Below, in pieces: positions 41,762 through 49,601 of a stretch of DNA of 64,000 bases. The stretch covers positions 1 to 64,000 of the forward strand of contig VMSW01000008.1 of NCBI GenBank assembly GCA_013791955.1, read 5' to 3'. The position numbers and the translations under genes are program-made. The notes below the pieces were generated by a model. The model did no database searches. It saw only the letters and a program-made list of their open reading frames with translations, and was not told the DNA's origin. This stretch comes from Propionicimonas sp. GTDB taxonomy: Bacteria > Actinomycetota > Actinomycetes > Propionibacteriales > Propionibacteriaceae. Each line of letters begins with the position of its first letter. Positions within the stretch are counted from its first letter, which is position 1.

Positions 41762-42567
41762 TCCAGGTGGCGGCCGCGCCGGCGATTCGCGTCCAACGGC
41801 TGACGAAGTCCTACCAGGAACTGGACGTGCTGCGCGGGGTTGATTTTGAGGTGCCGCGCGGCAGCATCTTCGCCCTGCTCGGCTCGAACGGCGCGGGCAA
41901 GACGACGATCGTCAGAATCCTGGCCACGCTGCTGAAGGCCGATGCAGGGGGCGCTGAAGTGAACGGCTTCGAGGTGGCCACTCGGGCGGCTGAAGTGCGG
42001 GCGTCCATCAGCCTCACTGGGCAGTTCGCGGCGGTCGACGAGATCCTCACCGGCCGGGAAAACCTCATTCTGATTGCCCGGCTGCGGCATCTCAAAGACC
42101 CTGGCTTGATCGCGGACGGCCTGCTGAAGCGGTTCGCTCTGGTCGAAGCCGGCGGACGACGGGTGGCGACCTATTCCGGCGGGATGCGCCGCCGCCTCGA
42201 CATCGCGATGAGCCTGATCGGCGATCCGCCAGTCATCTTCCTTGATGAGCCGACCACCGGGCTCGATCCGCAGGCCCGCCTTGAGGTTTGGCAGGCCGTC
42301 CGCGAACTTGCCGCCGGTGGCACCACCGTCCTACTAACTACGCAGTATCTGGACGAGGCCGAACAGCTGGCTGATCGGATCGCGATTCTGCACGAGGGCC
42401 GGATCATCGTGAACGGCACGCTGGCCGAGCTCAAGGCGCTGTTGCCGCCAGCGACGGTCGAATATGTGGAGAAGCAGCCGACGCTCGAAGACGTCTTCCT
42501 CGCCATCGTCGGTGCCGACGGGTCTGCCGTCGACGGCAGCAGCCGCAGCGAGAGTAAGGGGCTGTGA
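41758..42567 (+). CDS. ABC exporter ATPase (DrrA-like)
   Basis: The 269-residue ATPase of an ABC-2 type drug exporter has Walker A LLGSNGAGKTTIVRIL, Q-loop SLTGQFAAVDEILTG, signature YSGGMRRRLDIAMSL, Walker B VIFLDEPTTGLDP and the H-loop position LLTTQYLDEA, where Gln replaces the usual His as in DrrA relatives. The C-terminal tail contains the CREEM-like VEKQPTLEDVFLAIVG. It pairs with the permease that follows. The ATG at 41758 is coupled to the DUF1048 stop. Confidence 0.92.
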   Translation: MIQVAAAPAIRVQRLTKSYQELDVLRGVDFEVPRGSIFALLGSNGAGKTTIVRILATLLKADAGGAEVNGFEVATRAAEVRASISLTGQFAAVDEILTGRENLILIARLRHLKDPGLIADGLLKRFALVEAGGRRVATYSGGMRRRLDIAMSLIGDPPVIFLDEPTTGLDPQARLEVWQAVRELAAGGTTVLLTTQYLDEAEQLADRIAILHEGRIIVNGTLAELKALLPPATVEYVEKQPTLEDVFLAIVGADGSAVDGSSRSESKGL

Positions 42568-43328
42568 TGACCAACCACTTCCTCGGCGATACCGCCGTGC
42601 TCACCGGACGATCCCTTAGGCACGTCACGCGCAGCCTCGACACGATCCTCACGACCGTGGTCACGCCGATCGCGATGATGCTGTTGTTCGTCTACGTCTT
42701 TGGCGGCGCGATCAGCACCGGTACGGATTCGTATGTCGCTTACCTGCTGCCCGGCATTCTGTTGATCACCATCGCCTCCGGCATCGCCTACACCGCCTAT
42801 CGACTCTTCCTTGACCTGCAGGGCGGCATCTTCGAACGATTCCACTCGATGCCGATCGCCCGGTCGGCGGTGCTGTGGGCGCACGTCCTTACCTCGCTGG
42901 TGGCCAATCTGATTTCGCTGGTGGTGGTCGTGCTGGTGGCCCTGCTCATGGGCTTCCGCTCGGGGGCTGGCTTCCTGGGGTGGCTCGCGGTGACCGGCAT
43001 CTTGATCCTGTTTACTGTCGCGCTGACCTGGCTCGCGGTGATCGCTGGCCTCAGCGCGAAGACCGTGGACGGGGCGAGTGCGTTCTCCTACCCGCTGATC
43101 TTCCTGCCGTTCATCAGCTCGGCTTTCGTGCCCACCGAAACCATGCCCGGCCCGGTGCGTTGGTTCGCTGAGAACCAGCCGGTGACCTCGATCGTGAACA
43201 CGATTCGCGACCTGCTCGCTGGCCGGCCGGTCGGCGCCGACAGCTGGATCGCGTTGGCCTGGTGTGTTGGCATCCTCGTGGTCGCCTACGTGCTGGCGAT
43301 CGTGACCTATCGCCGCAAGATCTCCTAG
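42567..43328 (+). CDS. ABC-2 type exporter permease (DrrB-like)
   Basis: The 253-residue integral membrane permease has six TM helices and the ABC-2 features TPIAMMLLFVYVFGG in the first helix and FERFHSMPIARSAVLW in the loop that contacts the ATPase. PLIFLPFISSAFVPTETMP lies near the end. Together with the DrrA-like ATPase it should export a hydrophobic drug or a lipid. The ATG at 42567 overlaps the ATPase stop (TGATG); a GTG three bases earlier is possible. Family-A repeats follow the operon. Confidence 0.9.
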   Translation: MTNHFLGDTAVLTGRSLRHVTRSLDTILTTVVTPIAMMLLFVYVFGGAISTGTDSYVAYLLPGILLITIASGIAYTAYRLFLDLQGGIFERFHSMPIARSAVLWAHVLTSLVANLISLVVVVLVALLMGFRSGAGFLGWLAVTGILILFTVALTWLAVIAGLSAKTVDGASAFSYPLIFLPFISSAFVPTETMPGPVRWFAENQPVTSIVNTIRDLLAGRPVGADSWIALAWCVGILVVAYVLAIVTYRRKIS

Positions 43329-43342
43329 CAGCCGCTGCTTTG

Positions 43343-43433
43343 GGGTCCGTCCCCCTGAGCTGCGCATCGGAACCGTCCCCATGAGCTGCTCACCGGGGAC
43401 GGTTCCCATGAGCTGCTCACCGGGGACGGACCC
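43343..43433. repeat. Repeat family A cluster with inverted copies
   Basis: Cores occur at 43343 (GGGTCCGTCCCC), 43369 (GGAACCGTCCCC), 43395 (GGGGACGGTTCC) and 43422 (GGGGACGGACCC), spaced 26-27 bp. The middle two are inverted and can form a strong hairpin, so the cluster may end the ABC exporter transcript. Confidence 0.88.
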
Positions 43434-43486
43434 TCGCGCTGCGCAGATTGAGGACGGTTTCGCCCGCGGCAACCGCGGAACGCGAC

Positions 43487-43492
43487 TAGCAT
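43487..43492 (+). promoter_or_regulatory. -10 box of the CPBP protease gene
   Basis: TAGCAT ends 7 nt before the GTG start. Confidence 0.4.
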
Positions 43493-43499
43493 CCTTGGC

Positions 43500-44309
43500 G
43501 TGATCGGACGTACGCGGACCGTGGTCTATTTGGCGATCAGCTTCGGTTGGACGTGGGCGCTCTGGATCGCCGGTTGGTGGCTCGGACTAGTGCAGCAGAC
43601 GCCAATCAGCACCAGCGGAACGATCTTCAGCCTTGCCGGACGCGCGGGCTCGCCCGGCTTCCTACCGCAGCTGATGTTTGATCTGGCCGTGTTCGGGCCA
43701 CTGCTCGGCTATCTCGCCGCCCGCCAATACCGTCCCGTGTGGGGTCGGCCCACTTTGCAGAGCGTGCTCATCGCGGTCTTGGTGCCCATCGTGTTGGTCG
43801 TCCCGGCCTTCGTGCTCACTGCGGCCAGCGGTGTACCAGCGGCGGGGATATCGGTCGGCGTTGCGCTCGCAGCGATAGCCACCTACCTGGCCTCAAACCT
43901 GGTCACCAGCGGCACGGAAGAGTTCGGCTGGCGTGGCTATTTGCAGCCGACGCTGCGGCGAAACGAGTCCACCCTGTGGGGAGCGGCTTGGAAGGTGGGG
44001 CTCATCTGGGCGGTGTGGCACTACCCGCTGATGGTCATTCTGTATTGGCAGCTTGGCCTGGTGATGATCTTCACGATCGCTGGCTTCACCGCGAGCATCG
44101 TCGCGATGGCGTGGATCACCGGTCTGGTCTATGAGCAAAGCAACTCGATCGCGCTGGTCGCCCTGCTGCATGCCCTCAACAACACGGCCAACTTCGCGCT
44201 GATGCTGATCTTCCCCACCTCACCGTTCACCATCGTCACCGCTGCGATGGCCTGGGCTGCCGTCTTCGTGCTGGAGCGGCGCTTCCGTGACCGTCAACCG
44301 GTGGCCTAG
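43500..44309 (+). CDS. CPBP family intramembrane glutamic endopeptidase
   Basis: The 269-residue polytopic membrane protease of the CPBP (Abi/CAAX-like) family shows the catalytic motifs GTEEFGWRGYLQ (EExxxR), WAVWHYPLM (FxxxH-like) and LLHALNNTANFA (HxxxN/D). About seven TM helices surround them. Bacterial members act in bacteriocin immunity or surface-protein processing. The GTG at 43500 follows TAGCAT by 7 nt, so the mRNA is probably leaderless. The following membrane gene has its own -10 box. Confidence 0.88.
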   Translation: MIGRTRTVVYLAISFGWTWALWIAGWWLGLVQQTPISTSGTIFSLAGRAGSPGFLPQLMFDLAVFGPLLGYLAARQYRPVWGRPTLQSVLIAVLVPIVLVVPAFVLTAASGVPAAGISVGVALAAIATYLASNLVTSGTEEFGWRGYLQPTLRRNESTLWGAAWKVGLIWAVWHYPLMVILYWQLGLVMIFTIAGFTASIVAMAWITGLVYEQSNSIALVALLHALNNTANFALMLIFPTSPFTIVTAAMAWAAVFVLERRFRDRQPVA

Positions 44310-44318
44310 GCTCCTCGA

Positions 44319-45062
44319 ATGGACCGGAATCGTAGGTACTGGGTGATTGCGGGGCTTCTTATTGCACTCGGTGCCCTGATCGAAGCAGTTGCGGTTTCGC
44401 TCTACTGGCAGCCCTGCTGGGGGAGCATGCTTACTGGCAGCGTCTTCAACGGCGGTCGCTATGTGCCTGAGTTCTCCAATCAGTGCCTAGTCGCGATGGA
44501 CCAAGCGCCAATGTTCCAGTTGCCGGACGCGGGAGCGGGCTGGACGGTCATCGGCTCGCTGGGAGTGGCGGCTGCCCTGCTGTTCGCCGCCTCGTGGCTG
44601 GTGGTGTTAGCCGCTTTGCGGCTGCCGTTGTTCGCCAGGTTGATCGCCGCGCTCCCAGGAGTGTTGGCGATTGCAGTTGTAGCCGAGGCGGTGATGGCCT
44701 CCCTGATGTCGGGGCCCCCCGCAGACCCGGCTGTCTCAACTCTCTGGGTTGTGCTGGAGCTGAGCGTGCCCGTTTCCCTGATTGCGCTGGCTGTCGCCGG
44801 GGTGCGGGGCCCGCTGCTGGCGCGTGCGGCGATTGTGGTGCTGGTGGCCACCGCCACTGGCTTCGTTCACCAGCTGGCGGAGTATTTCGCTGTCAGCGCC
44901 TTGAGCGACGCCAACTGGGACTCCCCGCCGGGGGCGGGATATCTCACGGTGATCTTCGCGGTGTTGGTGGCCGTTGCGACGGTGGCTCTTTCGGGACGCG
45001 GTGACCGAGTTGGTTCGGCCGTGCCTCTGCCATTGCGGGACGCCGCCCGGCTGCCAGCCTGA
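44319..45062 (+). CDS. Polytopic membrane protein of unknown function
   Basis: The 247-residue protein has about six hydrophobic helices (near 9-30, 73-98, 107-128, 140-162, 168-190 and 208-230). A Cys-containing outer loop lies between the first two (WQPCWGSMLTG and FSNQCLVAMDQAP), and these cysteines could form a disulfide. No known family was recognised. TAGGCT 6 nt before the ATG suggests an independent leaderless promoter inside the end of the protease gene. Confidence 0.6.
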   Translation: MDRNRRYWVIAGLLIALGALIEAVAVSLYWQPCWGSMLTGSVFNGGRYVPEFSNQCLVAMDQAPMFQLPDAGAGWTVIGSLGVAAALLFAASWLVVLAALRLPLFARLIAALPGVLAIAVVAEAVMASLMSGPPADPAVSTLWVVLELSVPVSLIALAVAGVRGPLLARAAIVVLVATATGFVHQLAEYFAVSALSDANWDSPPGAGYLTVIFAVLVAVATVALSGRGDRVGSAVPLPLRDAARLPA

Positions 45063-45064
45063 AT

Positions 45065-45238
45065 CACTTCCATATCGATCAAAGGCACGCGGACCTGTCA
45101 GACGAACTGGAACAAGTCGTCAACGTCGGCCCCAGGCTTGCTGCTGGCCTGCGCCAGGTCGGCATTCCGAACCTGGACGAGTTGGTCGACCGCGGCTCCA
45201 TTGAGGCTTGGGAGTTGCTGCGCGCGGCCGGACTATGA
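45065..45238 (+). pseudogene. TfoX C-terminal domain remnant
   Basis: In this frame the translation reads LEQVVNVGPRLAAGLRQVGI, then PNLDELVDRGSIEAWELL and a TGA stop at 45236. This matches the helix-hairpin-helix-like C-terminal domain of TfoX/Sxy competence proteins. No ATG, GTG or TTG starts the frame before the domain, and a stop lies upstream at 45002, so it is a decayed 3' end of a gene. The N-terminal domain is missing. Confidence 0.6.
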
Positions 45239-45276
45239 GACAGAAGCGTTGACGGCTCGGAGGTGGTGGCGCGGCT

Positions 45277-46062
45277 TTAGCGCGGCGGCTTGCGGTACGC
45301 CTGGGCGTTGCCGGTGTCGGGCTCGAACCCAGCGCGGCGGTAGACGCGGCCGGCCGGGTTGGTGGCCTCGGTGACGATGACCCATCGGTCGCAGCCAGCA
45401 TCGGCGGCCCACTGTGCGGCGATGCCGAGGAGGTGGGAGGCCAACCCGCGCCCCCTGTGCTGGTGGTTGGTGCCGACGCTCTGGTATCGCGCCGTGGTGC
45501 CGCACCGGACGATGCCCAGGTCGGCGACGAGAATGCCGTCGGCAAAGGCGCCGAAGAATGCTCCGAGGTCCTGCTCGGAGAGTGCTCGACGAGTTTGGGC
45601 CCGCGTCTGGGCGAATCGCTCATGTAGCTCCGGTTCGTAATCACCGGTTCGGTCGTTCTCCTGCACGGACAGGGCCACGTGTTGCACCCAGTCCTGCCCG
45701 CTGAGGCGGCGCACGGTGTAACCCTCGGGAAGTGGCGTCTGCCGGGGCAAGGTGCGTGTCGTGAGGACGTCGTCGAGTTCGAGGTCGAGCCCCTGGGCGA
45801 CCCAGGCGTCCTGGTCGTCGGGCATCCGGGCCAAACCGATCGCGACCCAGTTCGCTTCGGCAAAGGCCGACCTGAAGGCGCTGACCCACCTTGCTGCCTG
45901 GTCCACCGCGTCCTCGTCGGTGACGAATAGGCAGTTGCCCCAGTGGAAGTCTGGGTTGTGCGGGGTGCGGACGACCAGGTGGTCCCCGTGGTCCTCAATG
46001 ACGGAGCCGGTCTGCTCTAGGACGGCGAGGTCTGTTGCCCAGCCGGGCGAGAAGATGCGCAT
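45277..46062 (-). CDS. GNAT family N-acetyltransferase
   Basis: The 261-residue protein has a C-terminal GNAT domain. The acetyl-CoA site is in YQSVGTNHQHRGRGLASHLL, and TEATNPAGRVYRRAGFEPD is the final helix-strand. The N-terminal 100 residues have no clear motif, but similar two-part proteins are common. The substrate is unknown. TAGCGT (46069-46074 on the minus strand) lies 6 nt before the ATG, a leaderless promoter. The stop is followed by the TfoX remnant on the other strand. Confidence 0.85.
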   Translation of the reverse strand: MRIFSPGWATDLAVLEQTGSVIEDHGDHLVVRTPHNPDFHWGNCLFVTDEDAVDQAARWVSAFRSAFAEANWVAIGLARMPDDQDAWVAQGLDLELDDVLTTRTLPRQTPLPEGYTVRRLSGQDWVQHVALSVQENDRTGDYEPELHERFAQTRAQTRRALSEQDLGAFFGAFADGILVADLGIVRCGTTARYQSVGTNHQHRGRGLASHLLGIAAQWAADAGCDRWVIVTEATNPAGRVYRRAGFEPDTGNAQAYRKPPR

Positions 46063-46180
46063 GCCGCGACGCTACCGGAGGGACGCTGAGCAGCCAGGCT
46101 TCTGGCGAGTTGGCGCTGATCTCGCGGCGTGAAGGTGCGCTTGGCTGGGCTCGCGGGCTCGGTTGGCCGATCCTGAGCGG

Positions 46181-46861
46181 CTACTCCGCGACGTGATCTA
46201 CAAGCGGGGCGCCGCGCAGCGCGACGATCCGTTGGGCAGCCTCGATGGCCACGTCGAAGCCAGCGTCGGGGTTCTTGATCAGCTTCTCGGTGGCGATCGC
46301 GTGGGTGCGGACGGCGGGGTTTCGGCGCCGCTTCGCCTTCTTGATCACTGGGGTGGCGACGTCGCCGAGGGCGGCCAGGGCGCGACTGAGGCTGCGCTGG
46401 GTGGTGCGATCGCCCCGGGCGAACTGGGTGGCGAGCACCTCGGCGAGGGCAGCTGCTTCGCCATCCGGCACCAGCGTGGCGGCCGCGCGCCAGGCCGTCC
46501 GAGCGACTTCGTCCTCGGCGTCGGTGAGGAGTTCGGTGGTGATGGCCGGCCAGGCGCGCTGATCGCCGATCTTGGACAGCGTGTGCAGCGCCTGAGCGCG
46601 AGCCTGTGGGAAGACCGAACTGAGCTCGGGCAGGACGCGCTCGAGAGTGAGCGTGGGATCATGCTGGATCAGCGCCCAGGTGAGCATGTCGCGTACGAAG
46701 AAGTCCGGTTCGACGGTGAATCGCTCGACCAACGGGTCGATATAGCGGTCGTTGGGACGCAGGCCTGCGGCCAGCGCCGTCTGCAGTCGGGCTGAGGCAG
46801 GCTCGGCCTGCAGGGCAGCCTTCAGCCGGTCGACAACGTCTTCGATTCCATCCTGGGTCAT
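46181..46861 (-). CDS. HEAT-repeat protein
   Basis: The 226-residue, all-helical protein has several HEAT-like repeats, for example VERFTVEPDFFVRDMLTWAL, VLPELSSVFPQARAQALHTL and ITTELLTDAEDEVARTAWRA. HEAT repeats are protein- or DNA-binding scaffolds. Some bacterial members are AlkD-like glycosylases, but no such signature was seen. ATG at 46861 has GGAGG 8 nt upstream. A GTG at 46870 is an alternative. Confidence 0.7.
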   Translation of the reverse strand: MTQDGIEDVVDRLKAALQAEPASARLQTALAAGLRPNDRYIDPLVERFTVEPDFFVRDMLTWALIQHDPTLTLERVLPELSSVFPQARAQALHTLSKIGDQRAWPAITTELLTDAEDEVARTAWRAAATLVPDGEAAALAEVLATQFARGDRTTQRSLSRALAALGDVATPVIKKAKRRRNPAVRTHAIATEKLIKNPDAGFDVAIEAAQRIVALRGAPLVDHVAE

Positions 46862-46963
46862 CTCAACCACCTCCGTCCCTCAGTGAAAACCTTGCCGCAA
46901 CGTGAAGGTCAACCCAAATGGCGGGCTTTGCTGACTGGGAGAAGCGCTTGATATAGCAGATAT

Positions 46964-46969
46964 TATAAT
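46964..46969 (+). promoter_or_regulatory. Consensus -10 box (TATAAT) of the HTH-nucleotidyltransferase gene
   Basis: A perfect TATAAT ends 6 nt before the ATG at 46976. It is the most AT-rich promoter seen in the window and again indicates a leaderless transcript. Confidence 0.65.
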
Positions 46970-46975
46970 CGTGAA

Positions 46976-47446
46976 ATGACGGAGTCCTTGGCACAGATTG
47001 CGCATCGATGTGACGCGACTGTCCGGCAAGCCCGGGGCGAGCTGGTGCAGGCCGTTCGGGCCGCGTCCGCGGCGGGCCTGACGCAGACCCAGATCGCGGC
47101 CGAGATCGGTCGCAGTCAGCCTGAGGTCTCGCGCCTACTGCGATTTCACGGCACCTCGCCATTGGGTCGGCGGCTGCGGGAGCAGGCCGGGGTCATTCAG
47201 CGGTTGGTGGGTGAGGCTGGCGGTGGCAACGTACGCGTCTTTGGCTCGGTTGCCACCGGGCAGGATCAGGACGCCTCTGATATCGACCTGCTGTTCACCG
47301 CGTCCAGGCCGCTGAGCCTGATGCAGTTGGGACGCTTGGAGCGCGACATCAGCCATGTCGTGGGTGTTGCTGTCGACTTGGTGCCGGATTCGGCGCTGAA
47401 GCCGCACCTGCGTGATCGGGTGTTGGCCGAGGCGGTGCCGCTGTGA
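46976..47446 (+). CDS. HTH-nucleotidyltransferase fusion (MntA-like antitoxin)
   Basis: The 156-residue protein is built like the mntA product at 20200. The HTH (GLTQTQIAAEIGRSQPEVSR, about 42-61) is followed by a minimal nucleotidyltransferase with VFGSVATGQDQDASDIDLLF and a second acidic strand VAVDLVPDSALK. No HepT gene follows; the next gene is an XRE regulator on the same strand. It may be an orphan antitoxin, the survivor of a decayed module or part of the next system. Confidence 0.78.
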   Translation: MTESLAQIAHRCDATVRQARGELVQAVRAASAAGLTQTQIAAEIGRSQPEVSRLLRFHGTSPLGRRLREQAGVIQRLVGEAGGGNVRVFGSVATGQDQDASDIDLLFTASRPLSLMQLGRLERDISHVVGVAVDLVPDSALKPHLRDRVLAEAVPL

Positions 47447-47527
47447 CGCGCGCAGTACCTGGTATTGGCCGACGCGCTACATCATTTTGAGGTGATGCGG
47501 CCCCCGCCTGCCTATAGCTAGAGGTGC

Positions 47528-47533
47528 TATGAT
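47528..47533 (+). promoter_or_regulatory. -10 box of the XRE antitoxin gene
   Basis: TATGAT ends 7 nt before the GTG at 47541. An in-frame ATG at 47529 lies inside this box, so GTG 47541 is the better start. Confidence 0.5.
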
Positions 47534-47540
47534 CGTCGCT

Positions 47541-48062
47541 GTGAGTGATGGACGTGAGACCCTGCGCGAGGCGATGACGAGGACTGGCACCTCCCAGTCG
47601 GAGTTGTCGCGCGTAAGCGGGGTGCACCAGCCCAGCATCAGCCAGTTCTTGTCGGGTCGAATCGAGATGAGCGACGAGCAGTTGGAGCGGCTGTTGTCAT
47701 GTATGGGCTACCGGCTGGAGGTCCTGCGGCGTCCGGTCCAGGTGGAGTTGAGCCGCTCGATGAGGCGGAGTTGGGGCCTGCATCGTCAGCTTTCCACACA
47801 CCTGGATCGCGATTCGCTGGAGGGTTGGCTGCCCACCATTGTTGAGAATCTCAACCGGCTGCGCGTAAGCACCCAAGGCCAACCGCACGAACGAAATTTG
47901 GAGCGTTGGGCGGGCATGGTGGAGCGCCGCGACGTGCCCGGCATTCGTCGAGTGCTCACCGGTCTGGACGTGGACTCAATAGAAATGCGCGAGGTGTCGC
48001 CGCTTGGGGGGCTACTGCCTCAATCGGAGCGCATCAAGGTGCTGGAGGGCCTTCAGTCGTGA
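47541..48062 (+). CDS. XRE-type HTH antitoxin
   Basis: The 173-residue protein has a helix-turn-helix (GTSQSELSRVSGVHQPSISQ, then FLSGRIEMSDEQLERLLS). A C-terminal part that follows resembles antitoxins paired with DUF6036-type nucleotidyltransferase toxins (SWGLHRQLSTHLDRDS and ERWAGMVERRDVPGIRRVL). The stop overlaps the start of a truncated toxin-like reading frame (GTGA, 48059-48062), the coupling usual in such pairs. The GTG start is set by the -10 box; ATG 47529 would add four residues. Confidence 0.78.
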   Translation: MSDGRETLREAMTRTGTSQSELSRVSGVHQPSISQFLSGRIEMSDEQLERLLSCMGYRLEVLRRPVQVELSRSMRRSWGLHRQLSTHLDRDSLEGWLPTIVENLNRLRVSTQGQPHERNLERWAGMVERRDVPGIRRVLTGLDVDSIEMREVSPLGGLLPQSERIKVLEGLQS

Positions 48063-48193
48063 GGCGCGAGCAGCTGGAGCATGCGGCCATGGCGCTGGTA
48101 TGGGCGAATCCAGGAATGAGTAGTACGTCCTCGACCTTTGTGAAGCGCGAGGTGAGGCGAGGCTGCGCCAGCATCGCTTCGTTTGGGTGCTAG
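48059..48193 (+). pseudogene. Truncated nucleotidyltransferase-type toxin
   Basis: The 44-residue frame begins VRREQLEHAAMALVWANPG, like the N-terminus of DUF6036-type nucleotidyltransferase toxins (typically about 180 residues). It then leaves the family pattern and stops at 48191. The start overlaps the antitoxin stop. Most of the toxin is gone, and the family-A hairpin at 48205 lies directly behind the break. Confidence 0.6.
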
Positions 48194-48204
48194 CCGGCAC
48201 AGGC

Positions 48205-48247
48205 GGGGACGGTTCCAATCTGCGCTGCGCAAGTCGGAACCGTCCCC
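48205..48247. repeat. Repeat family A inverted pair (hairpin)
   Basis: GGGGACGGTTCC (48205-48216) and GGAACCGTCCCC (48236-48247) are perfect inverse copies. The 19-nt loop contains its own palindrome, TGCGCTGCGCA. The hairpin lies between the toxin stub and the convergent aerolysin-like gene and may act as a bidirectional terminator. Confidence 0.9.
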
Positions 48248-48258
48248 AGCGCCTGAAC

Positions 48259-49056
48259 TCAGTTCAGGGCTGACAGCGGCGTGGTCTTCGAGCTCATGCT
48301 CACGCCCTCGACGCCCTTGAAGTGCCCGGAAATCGGGACGGCCGCCGCATCGACCTCGTCATTGGTGAAGACGGCGTCGACAAGAAGCCAGCAGTCCACC
48401 CCTGAGGAGTGATCGGGGGTGGTGTACCCATGGACCATGAGCCACACGCCGGGTGCCAGCACGGCTTGGGCCTTGAACCCGGAATTGATGGTGTCATTGC
48501 TGATGGCCACCTCGATGTGCGCCGAATCGCCAGCGGCGAGGTGCACGGTGATTTTGCCGGTCCACGTCCTGGTCTCGGTTTTCGACCAACCCTGGGTCGC
48601 GCCGGCGCTGATCTCGCCCCAGATTTCGGTGCGGGCTTCACCGATAAATGGCAGGCCGGCCTTGAAGGATGCCTTGGCGCCGAGCTTGATTTCTTCGGAG
48701 AAGGAGAAGTTGTAGCTCTCCGACAGTTCCTTGGCGTAAGAGATCTCCACGTCTTGCGAAGCGGTGGCACTCTCATTGCGGCAGGTGGCGTCGTAGGCGA
48801 TCACCGGGGTTGGGATGTCATGCAGCTCGGAGTAGGTGAAGTTGGTGATCTGGGCCATCTCGCGAGCTGAGCGGAAGTCCAGATCGAGGACCTTCCCGAA
48901 GTCCAGGATGGGCCCCGCAGTGCCGAGCCGTGCACCTAGTCGGTTGTCGTTGATGCGGGCCAGGAAGCTGTCTTTGTCGGCTGCCATCACCGTCGAAAAG
49001 CTTCGGCAAAACTCTACGGCCAAATCTCGAACGCTCATTTTCTGCTCACTTTCCAT
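48259..49056 (-). CDS. Aerolysin-like (ETX/MTX2-type) beta-pore-forming protein
   Basis: The 265-residue protein has no signal peptide. The central part, rich in alternating Ser/Thr and hydrophobic residues (ELSESYNFSFSEEIKLGAKA, ISAGATQGWSKTETRTWTGK and ITVHLAAGDSAHIEVAIS), resembles the pore-forming module of the aerolysin/ETX-MTX2 superfamily. The N-terminal 90 residues are helical and unlike known receptor-binding domains. Cys93 and Cys224 may pair. It could be a toxin released by lysis, a defence effector or a structural homologue without toxicity. ATG 49056 has GAAGG upstream; ATG 49038 is an alternative. Confidence 0.55.
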   Translation of the reverse strand: MESEQKMSVRDLAVEFCRSFSTVMAADKDSFLARINDNRLGARLGTAGPILDFGKVLDLDFRSAREMAQITNFTYSELHDIPTPVIAYDATCRNESATASQDVEISYAKELSESYNFSFSEEIKLGAKASFKAGLPFIGEARTEIWGEISAGATQGWSKTETRTWTGKITVHLAAGDSAHIEVAISNDTINSGFKAQAVLAPGVWLMVHGYTTPDHSSGVDCWLLVDAVFTNDEVDAAAVPISGHFKGVEGVSMSSKTTPLSALN

Positions 49057-49340
49057 TGGCCTTCGATAGAAGGCAGGGGTGTTGTGGATGGTTTTAGAGT
49101 GAGGGTTTGTGAGCTGGCACCCTTTGGGTTTATGAGGCGAACAACAGGGGCGGGCGGCACCTTACCCACGAGCCGGGAGAACTGGCTGTGACAAGGTGAG
49201 TTGGGGGATCTCGCCCGCCTGCAGCGTGTCAATCGCACCGGAGAGTCTCCTCTGACTCCCGCGACGACGTCGCCCGGAATGAAGGTAAAGAGTCTTGTGG
49301 CTGACCGATGGGGTGGGTTAGCGTTGTGAAGCCAATCGAT

Positions 49341-49601
49341 TTACCCGTGATGGGCATTTCGATGCCTGTTTCCAGGGTAATCATCGCCATCGGGTGAGTC
49401 AATGTCGCCGGACATTCTTCCGTGGATCTCAGGTTCAGGGGATGCTCCGGTCAGTCTCGCCTGGCCGACCAAGGATTCGGCCAAGCTGCTCAGTCCAGTT
49501 GTGGGTCGGCTGCTCGGGGGTCGGGCGTTGACGATCTGACGTCGCAGCTGCTCGTAGGGCGGTGTCGGGTCATCGGCGCTCACCCGAATCTGGAGCGTCA
49601 T
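49341..49601 (-). pseudogene. Truncated GntR-family regulator
   Basis: The first 26 codons (MTLQIRVSADDPTPPYEQLR, then RQIVNA) match the N-terminus of GntR/YtrA-type regulators. After that the sequence has no HTH and ends after 86 codons, so the regulator has lost its DNA-binding domain. The ATG overlaps the methyltransferase stop (49598-49601), which suggests the intact gene was coupled to it. The 284 bp beyond it (49057-49340) hold no gene that can be supported. Confidence 0.6.
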
